Shown here: one piece after another, positions 22,015 through 30,946 of the stretch
Position numbering within the stretch: the first letter of the stretch is position 1
How the letters are laid out: every line of letters begins with the position of its first letter
DNA from: Palsa-459 sp035937595
GTDB lineage: Bacteria > Actinomycetota > Acidimicrobiia > Acidimicrobiales > RAAP-2
Assembly: GCA_035937595.1 (NCBI GenBank)
Contig: DASZHS010000025.1
Location: 1-33,183 of the forward strand
Direction: 5' to 3'
DNA length: 33,183 bases
The notes under the pieces: model-generated
What the model saw: the letters and a program-made list of their open reading frames with translations, nothing else
What the model was told of the DNA's origin: nothing
Database searches by the model: none
Translations under genes and position numbers: made by a program

Positions 22015-24594
22015 ATGGCCGACGACCAGGGTCGACCACCCACGTCGTCAGTGCCAGAGCGACCCTCGATCGACGGCATCGAGGCACCGATCATCGAGCA
22101 GTGGGACCGCGACGGGCTGTACCGGTTCGACCGCTCCAAGCGGCGCGACGAGATCTTCTCGATCGACACGCCGCCGCCAACGGTGTCGGGCGCGCTGCAC
22201 ATGGGCAGCGTCTTCGGCTACACGCACACCGACTGCATCGCGCGCTATCAGCGCATGCGCGGACGTGAGGTCTTCTACCCGATGGGCTGGGACGACAACG
22301 GCCTCGCGACGGAGCGGCGCGTCGAGAACTTCTTCGGCGTGCGCTGCGACCCCGCCGTGCCCTACGACGCCGACTTCGAGCCCCCGGCCACGCCCCCGAA
22401 GGACAAGCTCCCCATCTCGCGGCCCAACTTCGTCGCCCTCTGCCAGCGCCTGACTGAAGAGGACGAGCTCGCCTTCAAGGCGCTGTGGACACGGCTCGGG
22501 CTCTCCGTCGACTGGTCGCTCGAGTACGCGACCGTGGGCGTCCGCTCGCGGCGCCAGAGCCAGCGGGCGTTCCTGCGCATGCTCGCGAGGGGCGAGGCCT
22601 ACTCGACCGAGGCGCCCACGCTCTGGGACGTCGACTTCCGGACCGCGGTCTCCCAGGCCGAGATGGAGGACCGCGACCACCCCGGCGCGTACCACCGCGT
22701 CGCCTTCCCCCGGGTCGACGGCGACGGCGCGATCGAGATCGAGACGACCCGCCCCGAGCTGCTCGCCTCGTGCGTCGCGCTCGTCGCGCACCCCGACGAC
22801 GCGCGCTACCGGCCACTGATGGGGACCTCTGTGCGCACCCCGCTCTACGGCGTGCGCGTGCCCGTCGTCGCCCACGGGCTCGCCGACCCGGAGAAGGGCA
22901 CGGGGATCGCCATGGTCTGCACGTTCGGCGACACGACCGACGTGGTGTGGTGGCGCGACCTCGACCTGCCGCTGCGGGCCCTCATCGGCCGCGACGGGCG
23001 CTTCGGTCCCGCGACCTTCGGCGCGCCCGGTTGGGAGTCCGCCGACCCCGCCGCCGCCAACGAGGCGTACGCACAGATCGCCGGCAAGACGGTCCGGCAG
23101 GCGCAGGCCGTCGTCGTCGACCAGCTCCGCACCGCCGGCGCGCTCGTCGGCGAGCCGACGCCGATCCGGCACCCGGTCAAGTTCTACGAGAAGGGCGAGC
23201 GGCCCCTCGAGATCGTGACGTCGCGCCAGTGGTTCGTGGCCACGCTCCGCATGCGCGACCGGCTCCTCGAGCTCGGCGGGCAGATCGACTGGCGGCCGCC
23301 GCACATGGAGCACCGGTACCGCGCATGGGTCGAGGGGCTCAACACGGACTGGTCGATCAGCCGCCAGCGCTTCTTCGGGGTGCCGTTCCCGGTGTGGTAC
23401 CCGGTTCGCGCCGACGGCGTGGCCGACTACGCCCACCCGATCGTCCCGGACGAGGACCGCCTCCCGATCGACCCGTCCTCGGACCTCCCGCCCGGCTACG
23501 ACGCCGCGCAGCGGGGCATCCCGGGCGGCTTCGTCGGCGATCCCGACGTGATGGACACGTGGGCCACGAGCTCGCTCACCCCCCAGATCGTCGGCGGCTG
23601 GGTCGACGACGAGGACCTGTTCGAGCGCGTGTTCCCCATGGACCTGCGCCCCCAGGGCCCAGAGATCATCCGGACGTGGCTCTTCTCGACCGTCGTGCGC
23701 AGCGAGCTCGAGTTCGGCGTGCTCCCGTGGCGCCACGCCATGATCAACGGCTGGGTGCTCGACCCGGACCGCAAGAAGCTGTCAAAGTCGAGCGGGCACG
23801 TGACGACCCCGATGGGGCTCCTGGAGGAGATCGGCTCGGACGGCGTGCGCTACTGGGCGGCCAAGGGCCGACCCGGCACCGACACGGCCGAGGACATGGG
23901 CCAGATGAAGGTGGGGCGCCGCCTCGCGGTCAAGGTGCTGAACGCGTCGAGGTTCGTGCTCGGGCGGCTGGGCGACGCAGCCGTCCCGGGCGTCGACGCC
24001 GCCACCGCGCCGATCGACCGCGACCTGCTCACCGAGCTCGCCTCGGTGGTCGACGAGGCGACGGCCGCGCTCGATCGCTTCGACTACGCGCGCGCCCTCG
24101 AGCACACCGAGTCGTTCTTCTGGCGGTTCTGCGACGACTACGTCGAGCTCGTGAAGGCCCGCGCCTATGGCGAGCGCGACGACGACGACGCACGGTCGGC
24201 GAGGGCGGCGCTCGGCACCGCCCTGTCCGTCCTGCTCCGGCTGCTCGCTCCGTTCCTGCCGTTCGCGACCGAGGAGGCCTGGCGCTGGTCCCACGCGGAC
24301 TCGATCCACTCGTCGGGGTGGCCGACGCGCGAGGAGCTCGCCGAGGGCGCGCCGCACGGGGTGCTCGACGCGACGAGCTGGGTGCTCGGGGCCGTCCGAC
24401 GAGAGAAGTCCGCCGCGAAGGTGTCGATGAAGGCGCCCGTCGCCTCGGTCGTGGTCCACGGCCCGGCCGCGCGCCTCGCCGCGATCGACGCGGCGCGCGG
24501 GGACCTCCTCGAGGCCGGCGCCATCGACCGTCTCGAGCTCGCCGACGGCGACGACGCCGTCGACGTCGAGCTCGCGGGCAGCTCGGCGGGCTAG
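22015..24594 (+). CDS. valS: Valyl-tRNA synthetase
   Basis: 859 residues, ATG at 22015, probably leaderless. Class I synthetase: PPTVSGALHMGS with HMGS at 62-65 as the HIGH motif, and KLSKS at 588-592 as KMSKS. The editing domain (about 200-370) has IEIETTRPELLASCVALVAHPDD. Other valyl features are GWDDNGLATERRVE, FFGVPFPVWYPV and DVMDTWATSSLTPQI. The anticodon-binding helices follow, with RLLAPFLPFATEEAW. The protein ends soon after, with little room for the C-terminal coiled-coil arm of typical bacterial ValS. Several blocks (SVDWSLEYATVG, RTAVSQAEMEDRDH) resemble the archaeal/rickettsial type. Its stop overlaps that of the convergent hydrolase gene. Confidence 0.95.
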   Translation: MADDQGRPPTSSVPERPSIDGIEAPIIEQWDRDGLYRFDRSKRRDEIFSIDTPPPTVSGALHMGSVFGYTHTDCIARYQRMRGREVFYPMGWDDNGLATERRVENFFGVRCDPAVPYDADFEPPATPPKDKLPISRPNFVALCQRLTEEDELAFKALWTRLGLSVDWSLEYATVGVRSRRQSQRAFLRMLARGEAYSTEAPTLWDVDFRTAVSQAEMEDRDHPGAYHRVAFPRVDGDGAIEIETTRPELLASCVALVAHPDDARYRPLMGTSVRTPLYGVRVPVVAHGLADPEKGTGIAMVCTFGDTTDVVWWRDLDLPLRALIGRDGRFGPATFGAPGWESADPAAANEAYAQIAGKTVRQAQAVVVDQLRTAGALVGEPTPIRHPVKFYEKGERPLEIVTSRQWFVATLRMRDRLLELGGQIDWRPPHMEHRYRAWVEGLNTDWSISRQRFFGVPFPVWYPVRADGVADYAHPIVPDEDRLPIDPSSDLPPGYDAAQRGIPGGFVGDPDVMDTWATSSLTPQIVGGWVDDEDLFERVFPMDLRPQGPEIIRTWLFSTVVRSELEFGVLPWRHAMINGWVLDPDRKKLSKSSGHVTTPMGLLEEIGSDGVRYWAAKGRPGTDTAEDMGQMKVGRRLAVKVLNASRFVLGRLGDAAVPGVDAATAPIDRDLLTELASVVDEATAALDRFDYARALEHTESFFWRFCDDYVELVKARAYGERDDDDARSARAALGTALSVLLRLLAPFLPFATEEAWRWSHADSIHSSGWPTREELAEGAPHGVLDATSWVLGAVRREKSAAKVSMKAPVASVVVHGPAARLAAIDAARGDLLEAGAIDRLELADGDDAVDVELAGSSAG

Positions 24595-25871
24595 GGCACC
24601 TGCCGCGGCGTCCGCGCGCCCACGAGGGCGTCGAGGAACCGTGCGATCCCGACCACGGTCGCCGAGCAGCGCGGCGAGCAGAGCGTGTCGAAGCCGTGCT
24701 GGGCCCAGGGGAGCTCGACGTAGCAGATGGGCGCCGTCGCGACCCGCTCGAACGCCGCCACGAACGCCCGCGCGACGCCGACCGAGACGAGCGTGTCCTT
24801 GGTCCCGTGCACGACGAGGAAGGGCGGGGCCCCCTCGCTGAGCCGGTGGAGCGGCGAGGAGGCCTCGTAGGTGTCGTGCGCGTCGTCGAGGCGCTGCTTG
24901 ATCACCGAGTGGCCGAGGAGCGACTGGAGGGCGCGGCCCTGGGGCCCCGCGATGTCGGGGTCGCCGGTCATGTCGAGCACGCCGTAGATCGACACGCACG
25001 CGTCGACGGCGGTGTCGGCGTCCTCGAAGCCGGGCTGCCAGGCGACCTCGCCGGGGGTGAGGGCGGCGAGCGCGGCGAGGTGGCCGCCCGCCGAGTTCCC
25101 CGAGATGCCGAGGAACCGGGCCGCGTCGCCGCCGTACGCCGCCACGTTCGATCGCGTCCAGGCGAGCACGCGCTTCACGTCGACGATGTGGTCGGGCCAC
25201 GTCGCGGTCGGGCTCAGCCGGTAGTTGCACGAGACGACCACCCATCCTCGTGCCGCGAGCTCGAAGAGCATCGGGCGGCACTGCTGCTCCTTCGAGCCGA
25301 TCGTCCAGGCGCCTCCGTGCACGAAGACCATCACGGGCGCACCCGTGGCGCCCGCCCTCGGGACGAGCACGTCGAGGCGGTGCGCGGGGTCGCCGTCGTC
25401 GAGGTAGACGAGGTCTCGGTGGACGTGCACACCGGCGCCCGGCCAGGGCACCGCCAGCCACGTGCGCCACCAGCGAAGCCAGCCGGGCGGGCTCGAGACG
25501 CGAGCGACCTCGATCCCTCTCGCCCGCGTGAGCGCGCGCGCCACCGTCGCCCGGCTGCCGAGCGCACAGCCGAGCAGGGCGCCGAACGCGGCCGCCGCCG
25601 ACAACGCGGCAACGAGCGCGACCGTCCCGACCGCACCGCTCGGCCACCCGAGATCGTCGAGGACCGCGGCGAGCACGACGGTGAGCGCGAGCCCCTGGCC
25701 CGCGAGCTCCCCGGCGACGAAGCCGATCATGAACGAGAACGTCGAGAGCGGTGGCCGTCGCACCGGGACGATCGCGGTGAGCGCGAGGACGAGCAGGGCC
25801 GCGAACACGACCGTCGCGGCGATGCCCACGCCCACCAGTCTGGCGGACCTCCACAGCTTCGACGTCACCAT
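24591..25871 (-). CDS. Membrane-anchored alpha/beta hydrolase (carboxylesterase/HSL type)
   Basis: 426 residues from ATG 25871; a GTG at 25880 would add three. The N-terminal part has about three to four membrane helices (roughly 10-35, 44-70, 80-104). The catalytic domain begins near residue 150. Oxyanion motif HGGAW is at 185-189, the nucleophile is Ser260 in GNSAGG, and the likely acid and base are Asp359 (HGTKD) and His392 (QHGFD). This matches the esterase/lipase group with HGG and GxSxG. The substrate is unknown; the anchor would place the enzyme at the membrane. The N-terminal membrane part followed by an esterase domain resembles actinobacterial lipid esterases. It converges on valS with overlapping stops and diverges from the LLM gene over 22 bases. 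Confidence 0.87.
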   Translation of the reverse strand: MVTSKLWRSARLVGVGIAATVVFAALLVLALTAIVPVRRPPLSTFSFMIGFVAGELAGQGLALTVVLAAVLDDLGWPSGAVGTVALVAALSAAAAFGALLGCALGSRATVARALTRARGIEVARVSSPPGWLRWWRTWLAVPWPGAGVHVHRDLVYLDDGDPAHRLDVLVPRAGATGAPVMVFVHGGAWTIGSKEQQCRPMLFELAARGWVVVSCNYRLSPTATWPDHIVDVKRVLAWTRSNVAAYGGDAARFLGISGNSAGGHLAALAALTPGEVAWQPGFEDADTAVDACVSIYGVLDMTGDPDIAGPQGRALQSLLGHSVIKQRLDDAHDTYEASSPLHRLSEGAPPFLVVHGTKDTLVSVGVARAFVAAFERVATAPICYVELPWAQHGFDTLCSPRCSATVVGIARFLDALVGARTPRQVP

Positions 25872-25877
25872 CGACGT

Positions 25878-25887
25878 CACGTAGCCT
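25878..25887. promoter_or_regulatory. Overlapping divergent -10 boxes of the hydrolase and LLM genes
   Basis: Plus strand TAGCCT (25882-25887) is six bases before GTG 25894. Minus strand TACGTG (25883-25878) is six bases before ATG 25871 but lacks the final T. The two share the central TA, an arrangement like the cysS/valS promoter. Confidence 0.45.
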
Positions 25888-25893
25888 CCGACG

Positions 25894-26796
25894 GTGCACC
25901 CGACGCTCGAGCGACTGCGCACCAGCGTCGGCGCCTGGACGCACACCTTGGAGTCGGTCCTGCCCGCTGAGCTCGGCGGGCTGGCGTCGCTGCTCGAGTC
26001 GTCGGGGTTCCGCGCCCTGTGGCTGCCCGAGGCCTGGGGCCGCGAGGCCATGACGGGCGCCTTGCTCGTGCTCGAGCGCTCGACCGAGCTCGTCGTCGCC
26101 ACGGGCATCGCCTCGATCTACGCGCGCGACGCCATGGCGACCGCGTCGTCCTCGCGCACGCTGGCATCGCTCTCGGAGGGCCGCTTCGTGCTCGGCCTCG
26201 GGGTCAGCCACCGCCCTCTCGTCGAGCGTGGGCGCGGCGGGGTCTACGACCCGCCGATGGCCGCCATGTCGTCGTACCTCGAGGCGCTCGCCGCCGCCCC
26301 GGTGCTGAGCGCCGAGCACGACGTCTCGGTCCCCACGGTGCTCGCCGCGCTGGGACCGCGGATGCTCCGGCTGAGCGCCGAACGCACCGACGGCGCGCTG
26401 AGCTACCTCGTCACGGTGGCGCACACCGAGCGAGCGCGCGCGACCCTCGGGCCCGACGCGTTCCTCGCCGTGGAGCAGTCCGTCGTGCTCGGCGGCGATC
26501 GCGAGGAGTTCCTTCGTCGCGCCCACGAGCACCTCAACATCTACACCGGCCTCGACAACTACCGCGCGAACTGGCGGCGGCTCGGCTTCGGCGAGGAGGA
26601 CTTCGTCCGTGGCGGGTCGGAGCGCCTGTGCGACGAGCTCGTCGTCCACGGCGACGTCGAGTCCATCGGCCGTCGCGTGGACGAGCACCTCCGCGCCGGC
26701 GCGGACCACGTCTGCGTCCAGGTCCTCGGCGCCACGCTCACCGAGGTGCCACGGCGAGAGTGGGCCGAGCTCGGCGCGTACCTCGCGTCGCGGTGA
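25894..26796 (+). CDS. LLM-class (luciferase-like) F420-dependent oxidoreductase
   Basis: 300 residues from GTG 25894, six bases after TAGCCT. Luciferase-like TIM-barrel family: ESSGFRALWLPEAWGREAMTGA at the N-terminus, VATGIASIYARDAMATA, then TLASLSEGRFVLGLGVSH, the well-conserved block of F420-binding members, and the C-terminal IGRRVDEHLRAGADHVCVQVL. Such proteins use reduced F420 or FMN to reduce or oxidise small molecules; the substrate is not readable. F420 use is typical of Actinobacteria and fits the proposed host. It diverges from the hydrolase gene, and the TetR gene downstream may be its regulator, though no shared operator is obvious. Confidence 0.9.
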   Translation: MHPTLERLRTSVGAWTHTLESVLPAELGGLASLLESSGFRALWLPEAWGREAMTGALLVLERSTELVVATGIASIYARDAMATASSSRTLASLSEGRFVLGLGVSHRPLVERGRGGVYDPPMAAMSSYLEALAAAPVLSAEHDVSVPTVLAALGPRMLRLSAERTDGALSYLVTVAHTERARATLGPDAFLAVEQSVVLGGDREEFLRRAHEHLNIYTGLDNYRANWRRLGFGEEDFVRGGSERLCDELVVHGDVESIGRRVDEHLRAGADHVCVQVLGATLTEVPRREWAELGAYLASR

Positions 26797-26847
26797 GCCG
26801 TCGGCGGCCTCCGAAGCGTGTCGCGGCCACATCGGGCTCGTGCCCGA

Positions 26848-26863
26848 AAAACTTGAAAACTTG
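26848..26863 (+). repeat. Tandem AAAACTTG repeat in the intergenic region before tetR
   Basis: Two back-to-back copies of AAAACTTG, directly after a CGGGC-TCGT-GCCCG hairpin (26834-26847 region). This A/T-rich patch stands out from the surrounding sequence and lies about 70-80 bases before the tetR -10 box, so it may be regulatory. Confidence 0.5.
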
Positions 26864-26931
26864 CGGGGAACGGCGTGCCCAGCGGGCTGAAAGATCCTTC
26901 GACCCGACCGAAATTTGCGAGAACCCGGTGG

Positions 26932-26937
26932 TACCTT
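26932..26937 (+). promoter_or_regulatory. Putative -10 box (TACCTT) of the second tetR gene
   Basis: TACCTT, seven bases before ATG 26945. It supports the ATG over an upstream in-frame start at 26915. Confidence 0.5.
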
Positions 26938-26944
26938 GCGGCCG

Positions 26945-27580
26945 ATGGTCGATTCGCTCCGCGCCACGCGCGTCAACGTGGTCCGAGAGCCCGTCCTCAC
27001 CCCTGAGCGCATCCTCGACGCGGTGTCCGAGCAGCTGGAGCGCTCCGGCATCGCCGGGCTCCGCCTCCGGGACGTGGCGGAGCGGCTGAACGTCTCGGTC
27101 CCCTCGCTCTACCGCTTCTTCGAGGACCGCGAGGCCATGATCGCCGCGGCCTACGTGCGGGACTTCGCCCTCCAGACGTTCGTCGACATCGACGAGCTGA
27201 AGGAGGTCTTCGCCGCCGCCGAGTCCATGGAGGACTACGAGCTGGGGCTGCGCCGGGTGGTCGTCGACATCTTCGGCGACGAGCGCCGCCAGAACCGCTG
27301 GCGCAAGCTCGCAGCGATGGCGGCCACCCGCCACGACCCCGAGCTCATGGAGCAGATCGCCTCGGTCCAGGCCGAGTTCACGTTCCGGGTCGCCGAGCTC
27401 TACACCCAGGCGAAGGACCGGGGCTGGGTGAAGACCCCGGTCAACCCCCTCGCCTTCGCCTTCGCGGTCCAGGGCCTCGCGATGGGACCCCTGTTCGCGG
27501 ACGTCGCCCCGATCTCGGGGGTCACCTCTGAGGACTTCACGGACGTCTTCATCCTCTTCCATCGCGCGATGACCGCCTAG
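26945..27580 (+). CDS. TetR/AcrR family transcriptional regulator
   Basis: 211 residues from ATG 26945. The N-terminal helix-turn-helix (about residues 18-65) reads TPERILDAVSEQLERSG, then GLRLRDVAERLNVSVPSLYRFFEDREAMI, a standard TetR DNA-binding domain. The C-terminal helical domain ends with a segment around FAVQGLAMGPLFADVAP, typical of ligand-binding domains in this family. It reads in the same direction as the LLM oxidoreductase gene and 148 bases after it, and is followed by recC after 39 bases. Its target and ligand are unknown. Confidence 0.9.
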   Translation: MVDSLRATRVNVVREPVLTPERILDAVSEQLERSGIAGLRLRDVAERLNVSVPSLYRFFEDREAMIAAAYVRDFALQTFVDIDELKEVFAAAESMEDYELGLRRVVVDIFGDERRQNRWRKLAAMAATRHDPELMEQIASVQAEFTFRVAELYTQAKDRGWVKTPVNPLAFAFAVQGLAMGPLFADVAPISGVTSEDFTDVFILFHRAMTA

Positions 27581-27604
27581 GCATCACGGGTCACGCCGCT
27601 CGGG

Positions 27605-27610
27605 TACCGT
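27605..27610 (+). promoter_or_regulatory. Putative -10 box (TACCGT) of the recCB operon
   Basis: TACCGT, nine bases before the recC ATG 27620, suggesting a leaderless or very short-leader message. No clear -35. Confidence 0.4.
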
Positions 27611-27619
27611 CGCGGCGCG

Positions 27620-30600
27620 ATGGCATCGAGCAGCGCCCGCGGGCTCTCGATCCGCGTGGGCACGGACCTGCGGGTGCTCGCCGACGACCTGGCCGCGCGG
27701 CTCGCCTGCCCGGTCGGCCCCGTCCTCGAGCCGGAGCTCGTGGTCGTGCCGACGCCCGGGATCGGGCGGTGGCTCGAGTCGGTGCTGTCGAGGACCCTGG
27801 GGGCCGTCTCGGGCGACGACGGCATCTGCGCGAACTTCGAGTTCCAGCTCGTCGGCCAGCTGCTCGCGCGCCTCGACCACCGCGGCGACCCCCGCCGTGG
27901 TGGGTGGTCCGTCGGCGCGATGACGGTCGCCGCGCTCGGCATCCTCCTCGACGCCGACGACAGCCTGCTCGCGGCGCTGCGCCACACGGACGACGAGGCG
28001 AGCGTCTTCACGGTCGCACGGGCCGCGGCCGACGTCTTCGACCAGCTCTTCCGGTGGCGCCCCGACGTGGCGGACCGCTGGCTCGCCGGTGACGACGAGG
28101 ACGCTCGCGCCGCCCTGCTGCGCGAGCTCGCGCGCCGCACGTCCGTCCCAGCGCCCCACGTCGCCCTGCGCGGTGCTGTCGCCCGACTCGCCACTGGCGA
28201 CGACGGAGGCGCGGACCTCCCGTCTCGGGTCCACCTCTTCGGCGCGGACACCCTCGCCGGCGGTCCCCTGATGGTCGACGTGCTCGACGCGATGAGCGAG
28301 GTCCGCGACGTGTGCGTCCACCTCGTCGTGCCGTCCCTCGCCCGCTTCGACACGATCCTGGGCACCACGTCCCCGTGGGGGCCGACACCGCCCGAGCGCG
28401 CCCGCGGGGACGAGACCGCCGATCCGCTCCTGCGCTCCTGGGGGACGGCGAGCGGCGACGCGTCGAGGCTCCTCGCCCAGCTGCCGCGAAGGGCGACGAC
28501 CTCGATCCGGCACGTGGAGAGCCCGCCGCGCACCGCCACCACGCTCCTGCAGGGGTTGCAGCGCACCGTCGTCGGGGAGCGCGCGGACCCGCTCCCGCCC
28601 GACCCGACGGTCGCGCTGCACGGCTGCGTCGGCCCGCTCCGCCAGGTCGAGGTCGTCCGCGACGCCATCCTGCACGCGCTCGCGGACGACCCCACCCTCG
28701 CGCCCTCGGACGTGGTCGTGCTCTGTGCGGACCTGCCGCGCTTCGCGCCGTACGTCGAGGCGGTGCTCGGTGACCCGCAGGGCGCGCCCCGGCTGCCCTA
28801 CGTCGTGCGGGACCGCGCCGTGTCGAGGGCCGTGCCGCTCGTCGCCGCGCTCGACGCTGCACTCCGCGTGCTGGCGGGTCGGCTGCCGCGCAGCGCGGTG
28901 CTCGACCTCTTGCGCCTCGAGCCGGTCCGGCGGCGCTTCGGGCTCGGGGTCGACGACGTCGACCGCATCACCGAGTGGGCCGCGGCGACCGACGTGCGCT
29001 GGGGGCTCGACGGCCCCCAGCGCGCCGCCGCGGGGCTGCCGTCGACGTTCGACCCCGGCACCTGGCGGCGGGCGCTCGATCGGCTCGTGGCCGGCGCTGC
29101 CCTCCCCGGCGGCGCCGGCGGGGCGTCGCTCGGGCTTCGTGCCGTCGACGTGGGCCACTCCCTCGAGCGCGTGGGGGCGCTGTGCGACGTCCTCGACACG
29201 CTCGCCGCGCTCCGCGACGCCGCCGCCACGCCGCGGCCGGTCACCGCCTGGTGCGGGTTCGCCCAGGAGGTGGCGGCGTCGCTGTTCTCGACGTCGTGGA
29301 GCGATCCGGCGGGTCCGCGCGAGCTGGACCAGCTGCTCGAGGTGCTCGAGCGCGACGCGGAGGGGGTCGAGACCGCCGTCCCGTTCCACGAGTTCCGCGC
29401 GCTGCTGGCGGATCGAGCGGCCTCGGTCCGTGACCTCGTGGTGACCGGTCCCGGGGGCGTGACGGTGACGTCGTTCGCGCCGCTGCGCAACGTCCCGTTC
29501 CGCGTGGTCGCGCTGCTCGGGCTCGACGAGCGCTCGATCGAGCGCGGCCGCGCGACGGACGTCGCCTTCGGCGCGGCGCGCGTCGGCGACCGCGACGCGA
29601 GGACGGACCTGCGAGCGGCCCTGCTCGCGGCGATCCTGTCGGCGCGGGACCGCCTCTTCGTGACCTACGAGTCGCGCGACGTCGTCTCGAACGAGGACGT
29701 CGCGCCCGCCACGGTCCTTGCCGAGCTGATCGAGTCGCTCGGACGCACGTGCCGCGACGTCGCCGGGCTCGTGCGGAGCCACCCTCGCCACGGCCACGGC
29801 GACGACGACCTGCTGGTGGGCGCCGACGGCCCCTTCGGGTTCGACGAGGGCGCCCTGCACCGCGCCCTCGAGCTGCGCGACCCGTTCCGCGCCGATGATG
29901 CGATCCGCGCCGTGCTCCCCGTCGACGTCGAGGTGCCTCGGGGTCGCCTCGATCTGCGCGACCTCGCGCAGTTCCTCCGGGGCCCGCAGCGCGAGTTCCT
30001 CCGCGCCACGCTGGGCGTGCGCCTCGTGCCCAGCCGGGCGGCGCCCGACGACGAGCTGCCCACCTCGCTCGACGAGCTCGAGCGATGGCACGCGGTCACG
30101 GCGCTCGCCAACGAGGGACTGGACGCCCTCGACGGCACCATCACCGACGAGGAGTGGTCCCGTTTCGCCGCGGGATGGGCCGCGCGTCCCGACGGACCGC
30201 TCGGCGTCCTGCCGGGCCGGCTCTCCGAGCGGGCGCTGACGTCCCGCGACGGCGTGTCGCCCCGCGCCCGCGATCTCCGCGCCCAGGTCGACGGCGCCCG
30301 CGGCACCGGCGAGTGGGAGCGCCGGACCGTCGAGGTCGACCTCGCCGACGGCGACGTCCTCGTCGGGGAGGTGGACGTCTTCGACGGCCGACGGACGGTG
30401 GCGTGGACCGCGTCGGCGCACGAGCGCAACCTCCGCGTCGACGCCACGCTCGACGTGCTCCTCCTCACCGCCGCCGAGCCGGACGTGCGATGGCGCTCGA
30501 TGCGGGTGTTCCGCGACCGCTCGCGCGCGAAGTGCGTGACCTGGGCGGTCCCGGGCGAGGGGCCAGCGGAACGACGCGCTCGCGCCGTGGCGGCGCTCTC

Positions 30601-30942
30601 GGCGCTCGTCGACCTCCGCCGGCGTGGGCTCGCCGAGCCGGTGCCGCTCCTGTTCCGCGCCACCATGGCGATGCTGCCGAAGTTCTCTGACGGCCCCCCG
30701 CCCTCGGCGGCCGACCTCCTCGCCGCGGGCCTCACCGCCTGGTCGCCCTACCGCGGCGGCGGCGACGGCCTCGACCCCGCCGTGCGCTACTGCTTCGACG
30801 CCTCCTACGAGGAGCTCGCGGCGCTGCCCGCGCTGCCGGGCGACCCCGCGCCGCGGTTCGACGCGGGCGGCTCGCGGCTCCTCACCTACTCCCTCGCGCT
30901 CCTCGACGGGCTCTGCGCCCTCGACGACGTCGGGACCGCGCC

Positions 30943-30946
<4 letters not shown>
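27620..30946 (+). CDS. recC: RecC, exodeoxyribonuclease V gamma subunit
   Basis: 1108 residues, ATG at 27620. The length fits RecC (about 1100). The N-terminal pattern VVVPTPGIGRWLE matches the family's start, with EFQLVGQLLARL after it. The middle has VRDAILHALADDPTLAPSDV and the degenerate helicase-like block LPYVVRDRAVS. Towards the C-terminus are VVALLGLDERSIERG, GDRDARTDLRAALLAAILSA then RDRLFVTYESRD, and DLRDLAQFLRGPQREFLRA with LPTSLDELERWHAVTAL, all close to RecC signatures. RecC holds RecB and RecD together, scans for Chi sites and splits the DNA strands. It is coupled to recB by GTGA. The long open frame on the opposite strand is an artefact of high G+C. Confidence 0.93.

Noticed and set aside
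27584..30421. A very long open frame on the minus strand opposite recC, and a similar one opposite recB (30886-33111)
   Set aside because: Both are Arg/Gly/Glu-rich with no recognisable domain and lie opposite genes with clear RecC and RecB motifs. High G+C removes stop codons from the antisense frames.
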